Assembly (NCBI GenBank): GCA_046757585.1
Contig: JBHHYR010000061.1
Span: forward strand, 1-17,876
Length of the DNA stretch: 17,876 nt
DNA from: JBHHYR01 sp046757585
GTDB lineage: Bacteria; Desulfobacterota; Binatia; HRBIN30
Direction of reading: 5' to 3'
The notes below the pieces were generated by a model, which did no database searches, had not been told where the DNA came from, and saw only the letters and a list, made by a program, of their open reading frames with translations. Positions 1 through 7,199 of this stretch are shown here, piece after piece (the first letter of the stretch is position 1; each line of letters opens with the position of its first letter). Both the position numbers and the translations under genes were made by a program.

Positions 1-4
1 CTAG

Positions 5-61
5 CCCTCTCCCGGAGGGCGAGGGAAAAGAAGCGCTCTGTCTCCCCTTGCCAAGGGGAGA
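5..61. repeat. Pair of short palindromes downstream of the envelope operon
   Basis: Two hairpin-forming inverted repeats lie side by side. At 5-25 CCCTC and CCC pair with GGG and GAGGG around a GGA loop, with one T/C mismatch. At 41-61 the ten-base arms TCTCCCCTTG and CAAGGGGAGA flank a single C. They sit about 110 bases past the stop of the last gene of the minus-strand operon. Neither is followed by a clean T tract in that direction, so an intrinsic terminator is only possible. Their similar CTC-rich arms look like a dispersed REP-type intergenic palindrome. Bases 62-168 hold nothing else that I recognise. Confidence 0.5.
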
Positions 62-168
62 ATACAAGAGGGGTCGAAATCGGATAGTCCACTTTCCTCT
101 CTGCAGACGGGTCGCAATCAAACATTCTCCTTCCCGCATCAGCTGCCTAGGCAATTGTTGAAGCGAGG

Positions 169-1116
169 CTAATACAGCCGTGGTTCGCCGGGGGGGCGAG
201 TTTTCCAGCGCTTGTGGAACCAGATCCACTGCTCGGGATAGCGCCGAATCATCTCGGCGATGATCGCCGCACAGCGCTGCGTGTTGGTGCGCACGTCCGC
301 GTCGCGGTTTCCGGTCGACACCATTTCGACCTCCGGTAGGACTTCGAGCCGGTGGCGAGGGCCCTCGCCTTCACGCACCAGAAACACCGGATACACCGCT
401 GCTCGCGTCAGCATGGCCAGCCGCGCCGGCCCGGGGGTCGTGCACGCCGGCACACCGAAGAAGTCCACGAACACGCCGAAGCTCGCCGTCTGGTTCTGAT
501 CGGACGGGATGGCCAGAATGCGGTGTTGCTTGAGCACGCGCAAGGCTTCCTTCGCCGCAGCTTTCTTCTTGATCACGCCGGTTCCCGCCCCGCTGCGCAC
601 TCCGGTTATCACGCGATCGACGAGTGGGTTGCGCAACGGCCGGTGCACCAGCGTGACCGGATGGCCCAGGAGGCCCTGCGCGTAGGCCAGGAGCTCCCAG
701 TTGCCGAAATGGGCCGTCACGATAATGGCGCCCACCCGGCCGGCCCGTTCGACCGCACGCTCCCACGCACCGCGATCGGCAATCCGCACAACGTCGGAGA
801 GCGTACTGGCATCGAGCTCGTGCAGGTGGCAGAACTCCGCCGCCACCCGGCCCAGATTGCGGCAGCTGGCACGCAGAATCCTGCGCCGTTCGCGAACGGT
901 CTTCTCGGGAAACGCTATGGCGAGGTTGAGCAGCGCAACGCGGCGGTCGCGGAAATCGGCGATGTAGAAGATCGCGCCGAGCCACGCACCGAACCGCAGC
1001 GCCGTGCGCGGCCGCAACGCGGCCAGGAACGCATAGGTCAGACGAAAGAGCCCGTACTCCAGCCGGTCAGTGAACCCAGGAATCCTTCGAAACCTCTCGC
1101 AAAACCCCTTGCACAC
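169..1116 (-). CDS. LpxL/LpxM-type lipid A acyltransferase (second copy, operon distal)
   Basis: A 315-residue member of the LpxL/HtrB lysophospholipid acyltransferase family. These inner-membrane enzymes transfer a secondary acyl chain from acyl-ACP to Kdo2-lipid IVA. The catalytic H-x4-E signature is intact as HFGNWE (His136, Glu141). The IPSDQN stretch and the C-terminal QWIWFHKRW block are also typical. A hydrophobic segment around residues 22-52 fits the usual N-terminal membrane anchor. The length is normal for the family. The start is GTG with a GAGGGG run almost touching it, so the exact start is uncertain. The gene begins 17 bases after the ferritin-like gene and ends the operon. It pairs with the paralogue at 1713-2723, so the two may add different secondary chains. 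Which chain and position each one serves cannot be read from sequence. A non-lipid-A acyltransferase of the same fold is the main alternative. Confidence 0.88.
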   Translation of the reverse strand: MCKGFCERFRRIPGFTDRLEYGLFRLTYAFLAALRPRTALRFGAWLGAIFYIADFRDRRVALLNLAIAFPEKTVRERRRILRASCRNLGRVAAEFCHLHELDASTLSDVVRIADRGAWERAVERAGRVGAIIVTAHFGNWELLAYAQGLLGHPVTLVHRPLRNPLVDRVITGVRSGAGTGVIKKKAAAKEALRVLKQHRILAIPSDQNQTASFGVFVDFFGVPACTTPGPARLAMLTRAAVYPVFLVREGEGPRHRLEVLPEVEMVSTGNRDADVRTNTQRCAAIIAEMIRRYPEQWIWFHKRWKTRPPGEPRLY

Positions 1117-1133
1117 CCCCTCGGGCGCGTCCG

Positions 1134-1700
1134 CTAAACCACCGCAGCGACGAGTTCCGTTTCACTGAATGCCGCCCGTTCCTTCGCCTGCAGCTCTCCG
1201 TAGACCTGGCGGTCCACTTCCCGGTAACGCTCCAGCGCTTGGTTCATCCCTTCGACGTTCCCGTCCGCGGCCACGATCTCCTCCAGCTTCGTCCTGATCC
1301 AGGAGATGTGCCACCTTTCATCCTTGGTCACCTGGTGCAGGACCTCGAGCGTTCCCGGGTCGACGTTGGCGCGCTGCGCGTGTTCGGTGTAGCGCTGGTG
1401 GGAGCGTTCTTCGACCACGACGGTCAGCGCCAGAATGTCGATCACGTTGCGGGGTACCACGCGCAGCCCGATACGGGTCTGGTAGCCGTCAGCGACCTTG
1501 GCCGGGACGCCACCAAGCTCCGTGATGCGTTTCGTCCACAGCCACGCATGGCGGGTTTCCTCGGCAAGATGCAGCGACAGTTTCACCTGGGAATCTGCGT
1601 CGGTGAGGTGAGACATCAAGCGCAGGAGGAGGTTAGCTCCCCGCAGCTCCGCATCGCGATAGTAGTTCAACAGGATGATCAGCCGTGGGTCTACAGCCAT
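1134..1700 (-). CDS. Ferritin-like diiron four-helix protein
   Basis: A 188-residue helical protein with a full ferritin-like diiron ligand set: Glu19, Glu48-x-x-His51, Glu98 (in a second ExxH with His101) and Glu128-x-x-His131. The spacing matches two helix pairs, as in rubrerythrin, MiaE and related diiron carboxylate oxygenases or reductases. No rubredoxin cysteines, signal peptide or membrane helix is present, so it is probably cytoplasmic. The ATG start is supported by an excellent AAGGAGG site seven bases upstream, which overlaps the TAA of the preceding acyltransferase and implies translational coupling. It lies between two LpxL-type genes in a Kdo/lipid A operon. By inference it could be an oxidative or iron-handling partner of envelope lipid synthesis. 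The activity is unknown, and a MiaE-like tRNA hydroxylase or a simple iron or peroxide scavenger are alternatives. Confidence 0.85.
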   Translation of the reverse strand: MAVDPRLIILLNYYRDAELRGANLLLRLMSHLTDADSQVKLSLHLAEETRHAWLWTKRITELGGVPAKVADGYQTRIGLRVVPRNVIDILALTVVVEERSHQRYTEHAQRANVDPGTLEVLHQVTKDERWHISWIRTKLEEIVAADGNVEGMNQALERYREVDRQVYGELQAKERAAFSETELVAAVV

Positions 1701-1712
1701 TGTGCACCCTCC

Positions 1713-2723
1713 TTAGCCCCCGCCCCGCAAGACGCTGTCTTGGCTCGTATATTGAAAATCTCTATCCAGATCAAGGTGAGGCAGGGGGGCCCGGCGCCAG
1801 CGACGGTGCCACCAGACCCATTCCGCCGGGTTCTTGCGTATATGCGTTTCCAGCGCGGCGTTCAACTGCCGCGTCAAGGCCCGGATATCAGCTTGCCGAT
1901 CGCCGCTGCGTGCGACTTCAACCGGGGGGCAGATAGTGATCCGGTGCCCGGGTTCGGGGCGGCGCTTGATGAAGACGGTCGTGATTGGCAGGTCACTGCG
2001 CAGTGCCAAGGAAGCCGCCGCCGCGGGTGTACGCGCCAGGCGCCCGAAAAACGGCACGGACACCGATGGGGCCTCCGTATCCTGATCGATGACCATGGCA
2101 AGGAGGGTATTCGCCTTGAGCGCCTTCAGAATCTGCCGCGCCGACTGCGGGCTCTCGCGCAAGATGGTCTCGACTCCCTGGCGGCGGCGGAAGTCGACGA
2201 GGAGCTGATTGAGGCGTTTGGCGTAGATGCGCCGTGCGACCGCTGCCACCGGCAGTCCCTTCCAGGCGAAATAGGCCGCGAGCAACTCCCAGTTGCCGAT
2301 GTGTCCCGTGACGACCACGACCCCTTTCCCGCCCGCCAGCAGCTGCTCTGCGTGTTCCCAGCCTTCGAGCTCGAAATACTCGTCGCGGCGCTGGCGAATT
2401 TCGTCAATCTTGGCGAGCTCGCAGAAGCTGCGGGCGACGTTGACGAACGAAGCGCGCGCCAGATGCTCTCGGGCCGTCGGTGTCAGCTCGTCGCCGAACG
2501 CGATGCGGAGGTGCTCGAGCGCCAGGCGCCGCAGCGCGGGCAGGAAGCGATACAGGACCCCGCCCACGACCTCGCCGGTGCGCACGGCGTGCTCCAGCGA
2601 CAGGCGGCCAACTGACCACAACGCCAAGCGCGCCAGAGCAGAGACCCCAGCGTTCTTCAGGCGCCGCCACAGCCGCCGCAGCCGCGGGGAGATCCTAGCG
2701 ATACGCCGTAGTGGATGACGCAT
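1713..2723 (-). CDS. LpxL/LpxM-type lipid A acyltransferase (first copy)
   Basis: A 336-residue LpxL/HtrB-family acyltransferase, predicted to add a late acyl chain to the Kdo-lipid A precursor at the inner membrane. The H-x4-E catalytic motif is HIGNWE (His141, Glu146). MVIDQDTEAP, VPFFGR and the C-terminal EWVWWHRRW are characteristic family blocks. The N-terminus is strongly basic (many Arg in residues 1-23), followed by a hydrophobic stretch near residues 26-62 that suits a membrane anchor. The ATG start has no strong Shine-Dalgarno site. A 74-base gap separates it from kdsD, the longest gap inside the operon, so a secondary promoter there cannot be excluded. Its TAA stop is embedded in the ribosome site of the next gene. 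It is clearly diverged from the distal copy, so this is a paralogue and not a recent duplicate. Confidence 0.9.
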   Translation of the reverse strand: MRHPLRRIARISPRLRRLWRRLKNAGVSALARLALWSVGRLSLEHAVRTGEVVGGVLYRFLPALRRLALEHLRIAFGDELTPTAREHLARASFVNVARSFCELAKIDEIRQRRDEYFELEGWEHAEQLLAGGKGVVVVTGHIGNWELLAAYFAWKGLPVAAVARRIYAKRLNQLLVDFRRRQGVETILRESPQSARQILKALKANTLLAMVIDQDTEAPSVSVPFFGRLARTPAAAASLALRSDLPITTVFIKRRPEPGHRITICPPVEVARSGDRQADIRALTRQLNAALETHIRKNPAEWVWWHRRWRRAPLPHLDLDRDFQYTSQDSVLRGGG

Positions 2724-2797
2724 GGGCGAAAGCCGCCGTTGCCAGCCAGCTTACGATGCACCTGCTGCGTTGCGCTTTCAGACCTCGTCTCCACCGC

Positions 2798-3826
2798 CTA
2801 CACGACACGAGCCTTGAGGAGATCGTGCAGGTGAATGATGCCCACCGGGACCCGGCGTCTGGGGACGTCACCCTCCGCCACGATGAACAGCGATGTAATG
2901 CTATGCCGCTCCATCAGTGCCAGCGCCCGGGCAGCCAACGCTGACGCGGCAATGGTCTTCGGTTCGCCGGTCATGATCTGCGCCGCGACCGTGGCACGAA
3001 CGTCGTCCGGGCGCTCCAGGGCTCGGCGCAGATCGCCGTCGGTAATGACCCCTGCCAGTCTCCCGGCGTCATCGACGACGCCCGTCACGCCCAGCCGTTT
3101 GCCTGTAATCTCGAGCAACGTATCCCGAAACGGGGTCGTCGTCCGAACGATCGGCACCGCATCGCCGGTGTGCATGAGGTCCTCGACCCGGAGAAAGCGC
3201 CGGCCGAGCGCCCCCGCCGGGTGCAGGACCGCGAAGTCCTCGGCGCGAAAGCCTTTACGCTGCATCAGGGCCATTGCCAAGGCATCGCCCATGGCCAGCG
3301 CTGCCGTCGTGCTCGCGGTCGGTGCCAGGCCAATGATGCACGCCTCCTCCGCGACGCTCACGTCCAGCACCACGTCCGCGGCGCGGGCCAGTGTGGACGC
3401 CGTCTCGCCCGTCAAGGCAATCACCGGCAGCTCCAGGCGTTTCATCAGCGGCAGCAAGCGGAGAATTTCATCCGTCTCCCCGCTGCTCGACAGGGCAATG
3501 ATCGTGTCGTCCTTCATGAACACGCCGGCGTCGCCGTGTGCGGCTTCGGCGGGATGCAGGAAGAGCGCCGGCGTGCCCGTGCTGGTTAGGGTGGCCGCGA
3601 TTTTCCGGCAGATGATTCCAGACTTGCCCATGCCGGTGACCACGACTTTGCCGGCGCGCGCGGCGAGCAGCTGCAAGGCGTGATCAAAGCGACGATCCAA
3701 GCGGGCCGCGAGGGCAGCAATCGCGTTGGCCTCGATGGCCAGCACGCGGCGCGCGTGCCGTACGCCGTCACTTTCGCGGGCGCGGCGCACCGCAGGCGGC
3801 CGCCTAGCTTTCCTTGGCAATGGCAT
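2798..3826 (-). CDS. kdsD: D-arabinose 5-phosphate isomerase (Kdo pathway)
   Basis: Converts D-ribulose 5-phosphate to D-arabinose 5-phosphate, the first step of Kdo synthesis. The 342-residue protein has the standard layout: an SIS sugar-isomerase domain (about residues 25-205) followed by two CBS domains (about 215-342). GMGKSG (65-70), LSSSGET and HPAEAAHGD are present. Lys68, His97, Glu161 and His202 align, with a constant offset of nine, to the catalytic Lys59, His88, Glu152 and His193 of the Escherichia coli enzyme. The ATG lies inside kdsA, giving a 23-base overlap. An in-frame GTG at 3790, just after the kdsA stop, is an alternative start because the first 25 residues are not conserved. 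The KpsF capsule-type isozyme has the same domains, but the kdsA neighbour favours the lipid A pathway. Confidence 0.95.
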   Translation of the reverse strand: MPLPRKARRPPAVRRARESDGVRHARRVLAIEANAIAALAARLDRRFDHALQLLAARAGKVVVTGMGKSGIICRKIAATLTSTGTPALFLHPAEAAHGDAGVFMKDDTIIALSSSGETDEILRLLPLMKRLELPVIALTGETASTLARAADVVLDVSVAEEACIIGLAPTASTTAALAMGDALAMALMQRKGFRAEDFAVLHPAGALGRRFLRVEDLMHTGDAVPIVRTTTPFRDTLLEITGKRLGVTGVVDDAGRLAGVITDGDLRRALERPDDVRATVAAQIMTGEPKTIAASALAARALALMERHSITSLFIVAEGDVPRRRVPVGIIHLHDLLKARVV

Positions 3827-4634
3827 CGATACGTTTCAATTCCCGCAGCAGATCTTCCAGCTCCTCGAGCCGATACGAATTCGGTCCATCGCTCAACGCA
3901 TGCTCCGGATCCTCGTGCACTTCGAGGAAAACGGCGTCGACTCCGACGGCAACGGCGGCACGGGCCAGCGTGCGAATGAACTGGCGCTGGCCGCCCGAGG
4001 CCGTGCCACGTCCCCCCGGCAGCTGCACGCTATGCCCGGCATCGTACACGACTGGATAGCCGAACTGGGCCATGATCGCCAGGGAACGCATGTCCACAAC
4101 GAGGTTGTTGTAGCCGAACGACACGCCCCGTTCGGTGACCAGCAGTTGGCGCTGCCCGGTGCTCTCGAGCTTTTCCAGCACCGGCCGCATGTCCCAAGGG
4201 GCCAGGAACTGACCTTTCTTGACATTCACGGGCTTACCCGCCGCCGCTGCTTCCAGGAGGAAGTCCGTCTGCCGGCAGAGAAAGGCGGGGGTTTGCAAGA
4301 CATCGACCACGGCGGCCACCTGCCGCACCTGCTCGCGCTCGTGCACGTCGGTGAGGACGGGCACGCCGACCTCCTGCCGCACGGCGGCGAGGATCTCCAA
4401 GCCCTGCTCCAGGCCGGGGCCGCGATACGACGTGCGTGACGTCCGGTTGGCCTTGTCGAATGACGACTTGAAGATGAAGGGCACGCCCACCCGGTCGGTG
4501 ATCTCGCGCAAGGCGGCGGCATGCCGCCGCGCATGGTCGCGGCTTTCGATGACACACGGCCCGCCAATGAACACGAACGGCCGCCCGCCGCCGACGCGCA
4601 GCGACCCGATGGCGACCTCGTTCGACGGCGGCAT
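3804..4634 (-). CDS. kdsA: 3-deoxy-8-phosphooctulonate synthase, metal-dependent type
   Basis: Condenses phosphoenolpyruvate with arabinose 5-phosphate to give Kdo-8-phosphate, using the product of KdsD encoded next door. The 276-residue TIM barrel shows FKSSFDKANR, RGPGLE, FLCRQTD and NVKKGQFLAPWD. Cys27 (in GGPCVIE), His201, Glu238 and Asp249 match, with a constant offset of 16, the metal ligands Cys11, His185, Glu222 and Asp233 of the Aquifex aeolicus enzyme. The E. coli metal-independent class has Asn at the Cys position. This protein therefore belongs to the metal-dependent class. The ATG has a GGAG site close upstream and starts ten bases after the pyrG stop. The related DAHP synthase is excluded by the KDO8PS-type motifs and by context. 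Confidence 0.96.
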   Translation of the reverse strand: MPPSNEVAIGSLRVGGGRPFVFIGGPCVIESRDHARRHAAALREITDRVGVPFIFKSSFDKANRTSRTSYRGPGLEQGLEILAAVRQEVGVPVLTDVHEREQVRQVAAVVDVLQTPAFLCRQTDFLLEAAAAGKPVNVKKGQFLAPWDMRPVLEKLESTGQRQLLVTERGVSFGYNNLVVDMRSLAIMAQFGYPVVYDAGHSVQLPGGRGTASGGQRQFIRTLARAAVAVGVDAVFLEVHEDPEHALSDGPNSYRLEELEDLLRELKRIDAIAKES

Positions 4635-4644
4635 GTGCTCCAGC

Positions 4645-6297
4645 CTACCGCGACACCGCGCTCAGCAGCGGCGCCTGCGCCGTCTCGGTCCGGCGCTGCA
4701 AGGCGGCCTTGACGAACCCCTTGAACATCGGGTGGCAGTCGAGCGGGCGGGACCTGAACTCCGGATGAAACTGGCTGGCGAGAAAGTACGGATGATCGGC
4801 CAGCTCGATGATCTCCACCAGGGAACCATCGGGCGAAAGCCCACTCATGATCAGCCCGTGTTGCGATAACGTGTCGCGGTACGCGTTGGACAGTTCGTAC
4901 CGGTGCCGGTGGCGCTCGCTGATCTTGCGCTTGCCGTACAGGCGAAACGCCAGGGAGTCCTCTTTCAGGACGCAGGCGTAGGCGCCCAAGCGCATGGTGC
5001 CACCCTTCGTCGTCACCACGCGCTGCCCGCTCAGCAGGGCAATCACCGGATGGGGCGTCTGCTCGTCCACTTCGGCCGAGTTGGCCCCGGCGAGGTTGCA
5101 GACGTGACGGGCAAACTCGATCACCGCCATCTGCATGCCGAAGCAGATACCCAGAAAGGGAATCTTCTGCTCCCGCGCGTAGCGCACTGCGGCGATCTTC
5201 CCCTCGCTGCCGCGCGCGCCGAATCCCATGGGTACCAGGATACCGTCGGCCCGTTTGACGCCGCGTGGCAGCCCCTCCTGCTCGATCTCCTCGGAATCCA
5301 CGTACTCGACGTCCACCTTGCACTCGTTCGCGATGCCACCGTGCACCAGGGCTTCATTCAGGCTCTTGTACGAGTCGGTCAGGTCGACGTACTTGCCGAC
5401 CATGGCGATGCACACCCGGTGGCGCGGGTGCTTGACCGTGTGGACCACCTTGGCCCACTTGCCAAGGTTCGGACCACCGGTCCACATATTGAGCTTCTCC
5501 ACGATGCGCTCGTCCAGGCCTTCCTCGTGGAAGATGAGGGGGACCTCGTAGATGCAGTCGACGTCCTTGGCAGTGATCACCGCGTTCTCGTCCACGTTGC
5601 AGAAATGGGCGATCTTCGCCTTGATCTTGTGCTCCAGGAAGCGGTCCGTGCGACACAGCAGGATGTCGGGTTGGATGCCAAGCCCCGTCAGCTCTTTCAC
5701 GCTATGCTGCGTCGGCTTGGTCTTCACCTCGCCTGCGGCACTGATGAACGGCACCAGGGTCAGATGGATATACAGCACGTTGTCGCGGCCGCGGTCCCAG
5801 CGGAACTGCCGGATCGCTTCGAGAAACGGCAAGCCCTCGATGTCTCCGACCGTCCCGCCGACCTCGCCGATCGCCACGTCGTACCCCTCCGCCGCCGCAA
5901 GAATCCGCCGCTTGATCTCGTCCGTAATATGCGGGATCACCTGCACCGTCCCGCCGAGGTAATCTCCCCGGCGCTCGTTGGCGATCACGCGGTCATAGAC
6001 CTGGCCGGTGGTGAAGTTGTTTTTCTGCGTCATGCGCGACGAGAGGAACCGCTCGTAATGACCGAGGTCCAGGTCCGTCTCGGCGCCGTCGTCGGTCACG
6101 AACACTTCGCCGTGTTGGAACGGGCTCATGGTCCCGGGATCCACATTAATATAGGGATCCATCTTGAAGATCGTCACCCGCAGGTTACGGCTCTCCAGCA
6201 GGGCACCGATCGACGCGGAGGCAAGCCCCTTGCCGAGCGACGACACGACGCCACCGGTCACGAAGATGAACTTGGTCCGCCTCACTTTGGCCCCCAT
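4645..6297 (-). CDS. pyrG: CTP synthase (glutamine-hydrolysing)
   Basis: Amidates UTP to CTP, the last step of pyrimidine nucleotide synthesis. In this operon it also supplies the CTP that KdsB uses to activate Kdo. The 550-residue protein has the N-terminal synthetase domain (KFIFVTGGVVSSLGKG, then MDPYINVDPGTMSPFQHGEV) and a C-terminal class I glutamine amidotransferase domain with Cys385 (GICFGMQMAV), His511 and Glu513. The oxyanion strand reads PMGFG where the family normally has PGGFG. The start at MGAKVRR is chosen because the frame further upstream, to 6600, only shadows kdsB. It has a GGGGAG site seven bases before the ATG, and a GTG at 6300 directly precedes it. The kdsB TGA overlaps this ribosome site, so the two genes are probably coupled. 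Confidence 0.97.
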   Translation of the reverse strand: MGAKVRRTKFIFVTGGVVSSLGKGLASASIGALLESRNLRVTIFKMDPYINVDPGTMSPFQHGEVFVTDDGAETDLDLGHYERFLSSRMTQKNNFTTGQVYDRVIANERRGDYLGGTVQVIPHITDEIKRRILAAAEGYDVAIGEVGGTVGDIEGLPFLEAIRQFRWDRGRDNVLYIHLTLVPFISAAGEVKTKPTQHSVKELTGLGIQPDILLCRTDRFLEHKIKAKIAHFCNVDENAVITAKDVDCIYEVPLIFHEEGLDERIVEKLNMWTGGPNLGKWAKVVHTVKHPRHRVCIAMVGKYVDLTDSYKSLNEALVHGGIANECKVDVEYVDSEEIEQEGLPRGVKRADGILVPMGFGARGSEGKIAAVRYAREQKIPFLGICFGMQMAVIEFARHVCNLAGANSAEVDEQTPHPVIALLSGQRVVTTKGGTMRLGAYACVLKEDSLAFRLYGKRKISERHRHRYELSNAYRDTLSQHGLIMSGLSPDGSLVEIIELADHPYFLASQFHPEFRSRPLDCHPMFKGFVKAALQRRTETAQAPLLSAVSR

Positions 6298-6310
6298 CAC
6301 CGCGCTCCCC

Positions 6311-7045
6311 TCAGCTCCCCGCCAGCGCTTGCGCCCGTTCCAGGTCCTGTGGCGTATCCACTTCCACCCCGGCGGCATTGGTCTCGGCCACCTTGATTCG
6401 AAATCCCCACTCGAGCGCCCGCAGCTGCTCCAACTTCTCCGCCCGTTCGAGTGGCGTCGGCGGCAGGCGAGCAAAGGACAGCAGGAAGTCACGGCGGTAG
6501 GCGTACAGGCCGATGTGCTTGTGCCCATACGGGGCTTGTTCGCCGCCGTCTCGCCGATACGGCAGTGGGCTGCGGGAGAAATACAGCGCGTAGCCGTCAC
6601 GATCGGTGACCACCTTGACGACGTTGGGGTTCGTCATCTCGGCGCCGTCGTGGATCGGCGCTTTGACCGTAGCCATGGGCAGTGCCGTGTCGGCGCGCAT
6701 CGGCGCCACCACCGCCTCGACCATCGGCCCCTCCAGGAACGGGAAGTCGCCCTGGACGTTGACGATGATCTCGTCGTCGAGGTCCGCCGCCGCTTCGGCA
6801 ACGCGGTCCGTTCCCGACTGATGCGTGGGCCGTGTCATCACCACCTGCCCGCCGAAATCCCGGACGGCGTCGGCGATGCGGCGGTCGTCGGTCGCCACCA
6901 GCACCGTGCGCACAAGCGTGGCGGCGCGGGCACGTTCGTAGACGTGCTGGATCATTGGCTTACTGCCAATGCGTGCGAGTGGTTTTCCAGGGAAACGTGT
7001 GGACTCATAGCGCGCGGGAATGATGGCGACCACCTGTGAGTCCAT
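6311..7045 (-). CDS. kdsB: CMP-Kdo synthetase (3-deoxy-manno-octulosonate cytidylyltransferase)
   Basis: Activates Kdo with CTP to CMP-Kdo, the donor for Kdo transfer to lipid A. The 244-residue protein begins with the nucleotide-binding signature IPARYESTRFPGKPL. It continues with VATDD, the SGTDRVAEA block, NVQGDFPFLE, and the FSRSPLPYRR and HIGLYAYRR segments, all typical of KdsB. The length is normal. The ATG at 7045 is preferred because it gives MDSQVVAIIPAR, although an in-frame TTG directly precedes it. It is the first gene of the minus-strand operon. Its promoter lies about 40 bases upstream, and pyrG follows after 13 bases. Confidence 0.96.
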   Translation of the reverse strand: MDSQVVAIIPARYESTRFPGKPLARIGSKPMIQHVYERARAATLVRTVLVATDDRRIADAVRDFGGQVVMTRPTHQSGTDRVAEAAADLDDEIIVNVQGDFPFLEGPMVEAVVAPMRADTALPMATVKAPIHDGAEMTNPNVVKVVTDRDGYALYFSRSPLPYRRDGGEQAPYGHKHIGLYAYRRDFLLSFARLPPTPLERAEKLEQLRALEWGFRIKVAETNAAGVEVDTPQDLERAQALAGS

Positions 7046-7072
7046 CAACGGGGATCCGGAGACACGACGAAC

Positions 7073-7088
7073 TACAGAAGAATCTGTA
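7073..7088. promoter_or_regulatory. Inverted repeat over the kdsB -10/start region (possible operator)
   Basis: TACAGA (7073-7078) and TCTGTA (7083-7088) form a perfect six-base inverted repeat with a four-base centre. It overlaps the proposed -10 box at 7085-7090 and the expected transcription start near 7078. That is where a repressor would bind, or it could form a small hairpin at the RNA 5' end. No known regulator is recognised. The repeat is short enough to occur by chance. Confidence 0.3.
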
Positions 7089-7112
7089 TAGCAGAGGTCG
7101 GAACCAAGTCAA
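7085..7112 (-). promoter_or_regulatory. Sigma70-type promoter of the kdsB operon
   Basis: On the minus strand TTGACT (7112-7107, five of six to TTGACA) is followed by a 16-base spacer and TATACA (7090-7085, four of six to TATAAT). It lies in the AT-richest part of the divergent kdsB/proS spacer. A start near 7078 would give a leader of about 33 bases to the kdsB ATG. It probably drives all seven genes down to the second acyltransferase, since the gaps within the operon are short. Confidence 0.5.
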
Positions 7113-7199
7113 ACTTTGTGCCGGCGCACGCCCTGCCCCGCTTGCCCGGTACACGTGGCCTTGACCTCGCATGGCAGGGCATTTTAAGGTCCGCGCATC

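Noticed and set aside
1..125. Minus-strand partial gene from ATG at 125 running off the left edge
   Set aside because: An AAGGAG-like site precedes it, but its codons run through the two palindromes and give the SPWQGE/LALRER pattern expected when such repeats are translated. Too short to support.
1239..2615. Long plus-strand open frame opposite the acyltransferase and ferritin-like genes
   Set aside because: It is antisense to three recognised genes, shows no family resemblance, and has the composition of a GC-rich shadow frame.
4903..6396. Long plus-strand open frame opposite pyrG
   Set aside because: It is the antisense shadow of CTP synthase, with no motifs of its own.
6298..6600. N-terminal extension of pyrG by about 100 residues
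   Set aside because: The added residues overlap kdsB on the same strand and resemble no CTP synthase. The conserved protein begins at MGAKVRR.
7161..7190. Sigma70 promoter for proS (TTGACC, then TTTTAA)
   Set aside because: The -10 match is poor and overlaps the AAGG ribosome site, leaving almost no leader. The true proS promoter was not identified.
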